Origin: Plantibacter sp050587525
GTDB taxonomy: Bacteria > Actinomycetota > Actinomycetes > Actinomycetales > Microbacteriaceae
DNA: 64,000 nucleotides
NCBI RefSeq assembly: GCF_050587525.1
Contig: NZ_JBOBFT010000009.1
Span: 124,001 to 188,000 of the forward strand
Reading direction: 5' to 3'
Positions within the stretch are counted from its first letter, which is position 1. The number at the start of each line of letters is the position of its first letter. The notes below the pieces were generated by a model, which saw only the letters and a program-made list of their open reading frames with translations, was not told the origin of the DNA and searched no databases. A program made the translations under genes and the position numbers. Positions 62,701 through 64,000 of this stretch are shown here, in pieces.

Positions 62701-63447
62701 GCGCTTGATGCCGGGCACCATGAGGGCGCGCGAGCCGTCCGGCTTCGGGAGGTCGATCGCGATGCCCATGTTGATGTGGGCCGGTGCGACGACCGTCGGC
62801 TTGCCGTCGGTCTCCTCATAGAAGACGTTCTGGCTCGGGAAGTCCTTGAGCGCGCGGATGAGCGCCCAGCCGATGAGGTGCGTGAAGCTGACCTTGCCGC
62901 CACGGGCACGCTTCAGGTGGTTGTTGATGACGATGCGGTTGTCGATCATGAGCTTCGCCGGGATGGTCCGGACGCTCGTCGCGGTGGGGACCGTGAGGCT
63001 TGCGTCCATGTTGGTGGCGAGCGACTTGGCCATGCCCTTCAGGACGGTGACCTTGTCCTGCGGCTCGATCTCTTCCGGCTCGTCCGTCTTGGGCTTCTGC
63101 ACCGTCTGCGGGCTCGTGACGGGGGCGTCGGCCGGGATCGGGGCCGGCTTCGCCTGCACCGATGTGGTGCGGGCGACGGGCTGCGAGCCGATGATCGGGA
63201 TGGGGGCGGTCGGAGGGTTGGCCGACTGCGCTGCGGGTGCTGCTGCCGATGCCGAGGGGGCTGCACTGCCCGTCGGCGTCTGGTCCTTCACGGGGTGGTA
63301 GTGCTCCAGGATCGGCCACCAGGACTGGTCCACCGAATTCTTGTCGACGATGTACTGTTCGTACATTTCATCGACGAGCCATTCATTGGCTCCGAATTCG
63401 CTCGTTGCGCCGTCCTCTGCGCCCACACCGGTCATCTGGCTCGACAC
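59725..63447 (-). CDS. kgd: Multifunctional 2-oxoglutarate metabolism enzyme Kgd (E1o + E2-like domain)
   Basis: 1240 residues. N-terminal segment FGANEWLVDEMYEQYIVDKN as in OdhA/Kgd; Ala/Pro-rich linker; acyltransferase (E2) core with DHRVIQGAGSGEFL but no lipoyl domain; thiamine-diphosphate E1 domain with GMAHRGRLNVLTNIAGKTYG, IHGDAAMAGQG, NNQVGFTTPPGEG and RRRGHNEGDDPSMTQP. Oxidatively decarboxylates 2-oxoglutarate in the TCA cycle; the E2-E1 fusion is a corynebacterial/mycobacterial and wider actinobacterial design, with the lipoyl domain supplied by the pyruvate dehydrogenase E2. GTG 63447 (ATG 63435 also possible). Divergent from guaB1. Confidence 0.95.
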   Translation of the reverse strand: MSSQMTGVGAEDGATSEFGANEWLVDEMYEQYIVDKNSVDQSWWPILEHYHPVKDQTPTGSAAPSASAAAPAAQSANPPTAPIPIIGSQPVARTTSVQAKPAPIPADAPVTSPQTVQKPKTDEPEEIEPQDKVTVLKGMAKSLATNMDASLTVPTATSVRTIPAKLMIDNRIVINNHLKRARGGKVSFTHLIGWALIRALKDFPSQNVFYEETDGKPTVVAPAHINMGIAIDLPKPDGSRALMVPGIKRAETLTFNEYLSAYEDLVTRARQNKLTAPDFQGVTVSLTNPGGIGTVHSVPRLMKGQGCIIGAGALEYPAEFQGASERTLNELAIGKTITLTSTYDHRVIQGAGSGEFLKVVHELLIGGRNFYEDIFAALRIPYDPIHWAPDISVDLADAVDKTARVQELINAFRVRGHLMADIDPLEYVQRSHPDLDIATHGLTFWDLDREFVTGAFGSARTAKLRDILGVLRDSYCRTTGIEYMHIQDPAQRKWIQSKVERKYEKPSHDEQMRILGKLNEAEAFETFLQTKYVGQKRFSLEGGESTIALLDTILQGASVAQLDEVAIGMAHRGRLNVLTNIAGKTYGQIFREFEGTQDPNSHGSGDVKYHLGTEGTFRAENGSDIPVYLAANPSHLEAVNGVLEGIVRAKQDRGPIGAFGTLPILIHGDAAMAGQGVVLETMQLSQLRGYRTGGTIHVVINNQVGFTTPPGEGRSSIYNTDVAKTIQAPIFHVNGDDPEAVVRVAELAFEYRQEFKRDVVIDLVCYRRRGHNEGDDPSMTQPLMYSLIEAKRSVRKLYTEALVGRGDITEEEYEAAHRDFQDRLERAFMETHAAQTSPTPIVTEQVDEDGYAGELETTGVSDAVVQLIGDAFNNKPAGFTVHPKVQQLLAKRLEMSRSGNIDWGFGELLALGSLLTEGTPVRMSGQDSRRGTFVQRHAVLHDRVNGQEWLPLANLSDNQARFWIYDSLLSEYAVMGFEYGYSVERADALVLWEAQFGDFTNGAQTIIDEFISSAEQKWGQRSSVTLLLPHGYEGQGPDHSSARIERFLQLCAEDNMTVARPSTPASYFHLLRRQAYARPRRPLVVFTPKAMLRLRGATSPVSDFTSGKFEPVIDDARITDKAAVKRVLLHAGKIHYDLLSELDKKPNDQIALVRVEQYYPVPSAELKSVIESYPNAELVWVQDEPENQGAWPFIYVEASKHLGGRSISVVSRAASASPATGSAKRHAGEQAELLQKALTL

Positions 63448-63581
63448 CGTCGATCGCCCACTCTCTCCGTTGAATTCTTGCTGTATGCGGGCAGCGAAGA
63501 TGCCCGCAGGATCCAGTGTTCAAGCCTAAACCCATTCCCTGGGCGCTGCGCTCAGGCAACCCGGCGGGATACGTTGTTCCC

Positions 63582-64000
63582 ATGAGGTTCATCGGTGAGA
63601 TTCCCAGCCACGACCTGACCTACTCGGACGTCTTCCTCGTTCCGAGCCGGTCCGACATCGCGAGTCGCTTGGATGTCGACATCGCCCCGGACGATGGGAC
63701 GGGCGCGACGATCCCCATCGTCTCGGCGAACATGAATTCCGTGACCGGCCCGCGACTGGCCGCGACGCTCGCCAGACGCGGCGGACTCGGGGTGCTCCCG
63801 CAGGACATGCCGCTGCAGGACCTCGATGCGGCGATCCGCTGGGTGAAGTCCCAGCCGGTCGCCTTCGACACGCCGCTCGTGATGTCTCCCGACGACACGG
63901 CTGCCGACGCGATGCGGAAGATCCCGCCCGTCGAGGGCCACGGCATCGTGCTCCACGACGACTCCGGGACTTACGCCGGCTGCATCACCGCGTCGCGACT
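63582..64000 (+). CDS. guaB1: GuaB1-family IMP dehydrogenase-related protein (GMP reductase), 5' part
   Basis: First 139 residues; the rest lies to the right of the window. ATG 63582 opens MRFIGEIPSHDLTYSDVFLV, then IPIVSANMNSVTGPRLAATL and RRGGLGVLPQDMPLQDLDAA, the start of the IMPDH/GMPR barrel, followed by what appears to be the first CBS-type segment (PVAFDTPLVMSPDDTAADAM). The actinobacterial GuaB1 subgroup acts as GMP reductase in purine salvage rather than as IMP dehydrogenase, as reported for mycobacterial GuaB1. The catalytic cysteine lies outside the window. Confidence 0.88.
   Translation, partial: MRFIGEIPSHDLTYSDVFLVPSRSDIASRLDVDIAPDDGTGATIPIVSANMNSVTGPRLAATLARRGGLGVLPQDMPLQDLDAAIRWVKSQPVAFDTPLVMSPDDTAADAMRKIPPVEGHGIVLHDDSGTYAGCITASR

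Noticed and set aside
59398..63585. 1395-codon open frame on the plus strand opposite kgd
   Set aside because: Antisense to a certain gene; composition is the Asp/Val/Arg/Leu-rich pattern produced by reading a high-GC gene backwards, with no domain or ribosome-binding site.

Overview
The window comes from a high-GC actinobacterium, most likely a member of the Microbacteriaceae or a close relative in the Micrococcales. The evidence is the strong G/C bias at third codon positions, two WhiB proteins, Lsr2, the MtrA-MtrB-LpqB trio, a SigH/anti-sigma pair of the mycothiol-stress type, PdtaS, Kgd and GuaB1, plus actinobacteria-restricted small proteins (DUF3499, DUF5997, DUF5719, Rv3235 family). 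No rRNA, tRNA, CRISPR array, transposase or integrase was seen. The window cuts a gene at each end, and no gene-free stretch exceeds 300 bases.

Layout. (1) 1-8436 is a cell-surface polysaccharide locus: four glycosyltransferases, a sortase-anchored (LAETG) surface protein, an integral-membrane acyltransferase and two tandem O-antigen-ligase/polymerase-like membrane proteins. (2) 8681-13668 holds an acyl-CoA dehydrogenase, manA, a GlxA-type AraC regulator and galE. (3) 13866-23111 is a conserved actinobacterial block: whiB2, a very large membrane glycosyltransferase, a DUF5719 protein, a zincin-like protein without HExxH, DUF3499, manB and sahH. (4) 23308-35000 holds a back-to-back RDD / SpoIIM-like pair, a DUF5997 / LysR-substrate-domain pair, and a tightly overlapping minus-strand operon (Gln/Pro-rich membrane protein, DUF4129, DUF4350, MoxR ATPase, DUF58) that faces away from mtrA-mtrB-lpqB. 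(5) 37006-42765 carries a ComF-type phosphoribosyltransferase, hpf, a PadR regulator, secA and lsr2. (6) 42952-48749 contains an Rv3235-family protein, an uncharacterised protein, an excisionase-like HTH protein, a SAF/CpaB-like protein with a CpaE-like degenerate P-loop protein, and a secreted C69 dipeptidase. (7) 48982-56519 carries pdtaS, whiB1, a membrane protein, hsp20 under a HAIR operator, bcp, rsgA, aroA and the sigH-rshA stress regulon core. (8) 56747-64000 holds proline iminopeptidase, a CPA1 antiporter, kgd and the start of guaB1.

How the parts fit. manA, manB and galE supply activated mannose and galactose for the glycan locus and the large glycosyltransferase. MtrAB-LpqB, the WhiB proteins, PdtaS and SigH-RshA sense envelope, nutrient and thiol/heat stress, and bcp, hsp20 and hpf are typical effectors of such stress. 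From memory, the order whiB2 ... manB, sahH, mtrAB-lpqB, comF, hpf, secA, Rv3235, rsgA/aroA, sigH-rshA, pdtaS, whiB1 mirrors the Mycobacterium tuberculosis Rv3219-Rv3260 region, which supports orthology of these genes.

Most unusual content: at least three classes of intergenic inverted repeats. Two have long near-perfect arms sharing the core CACAACTC with a second palindrome nested inside. Other points of interest are an orphan SAF + CpaE-like module, a dipeptidase whose signal peptide is only reachable from a CTG start, and a divergent gene pair whose start codons are about 8-17 bases apart.
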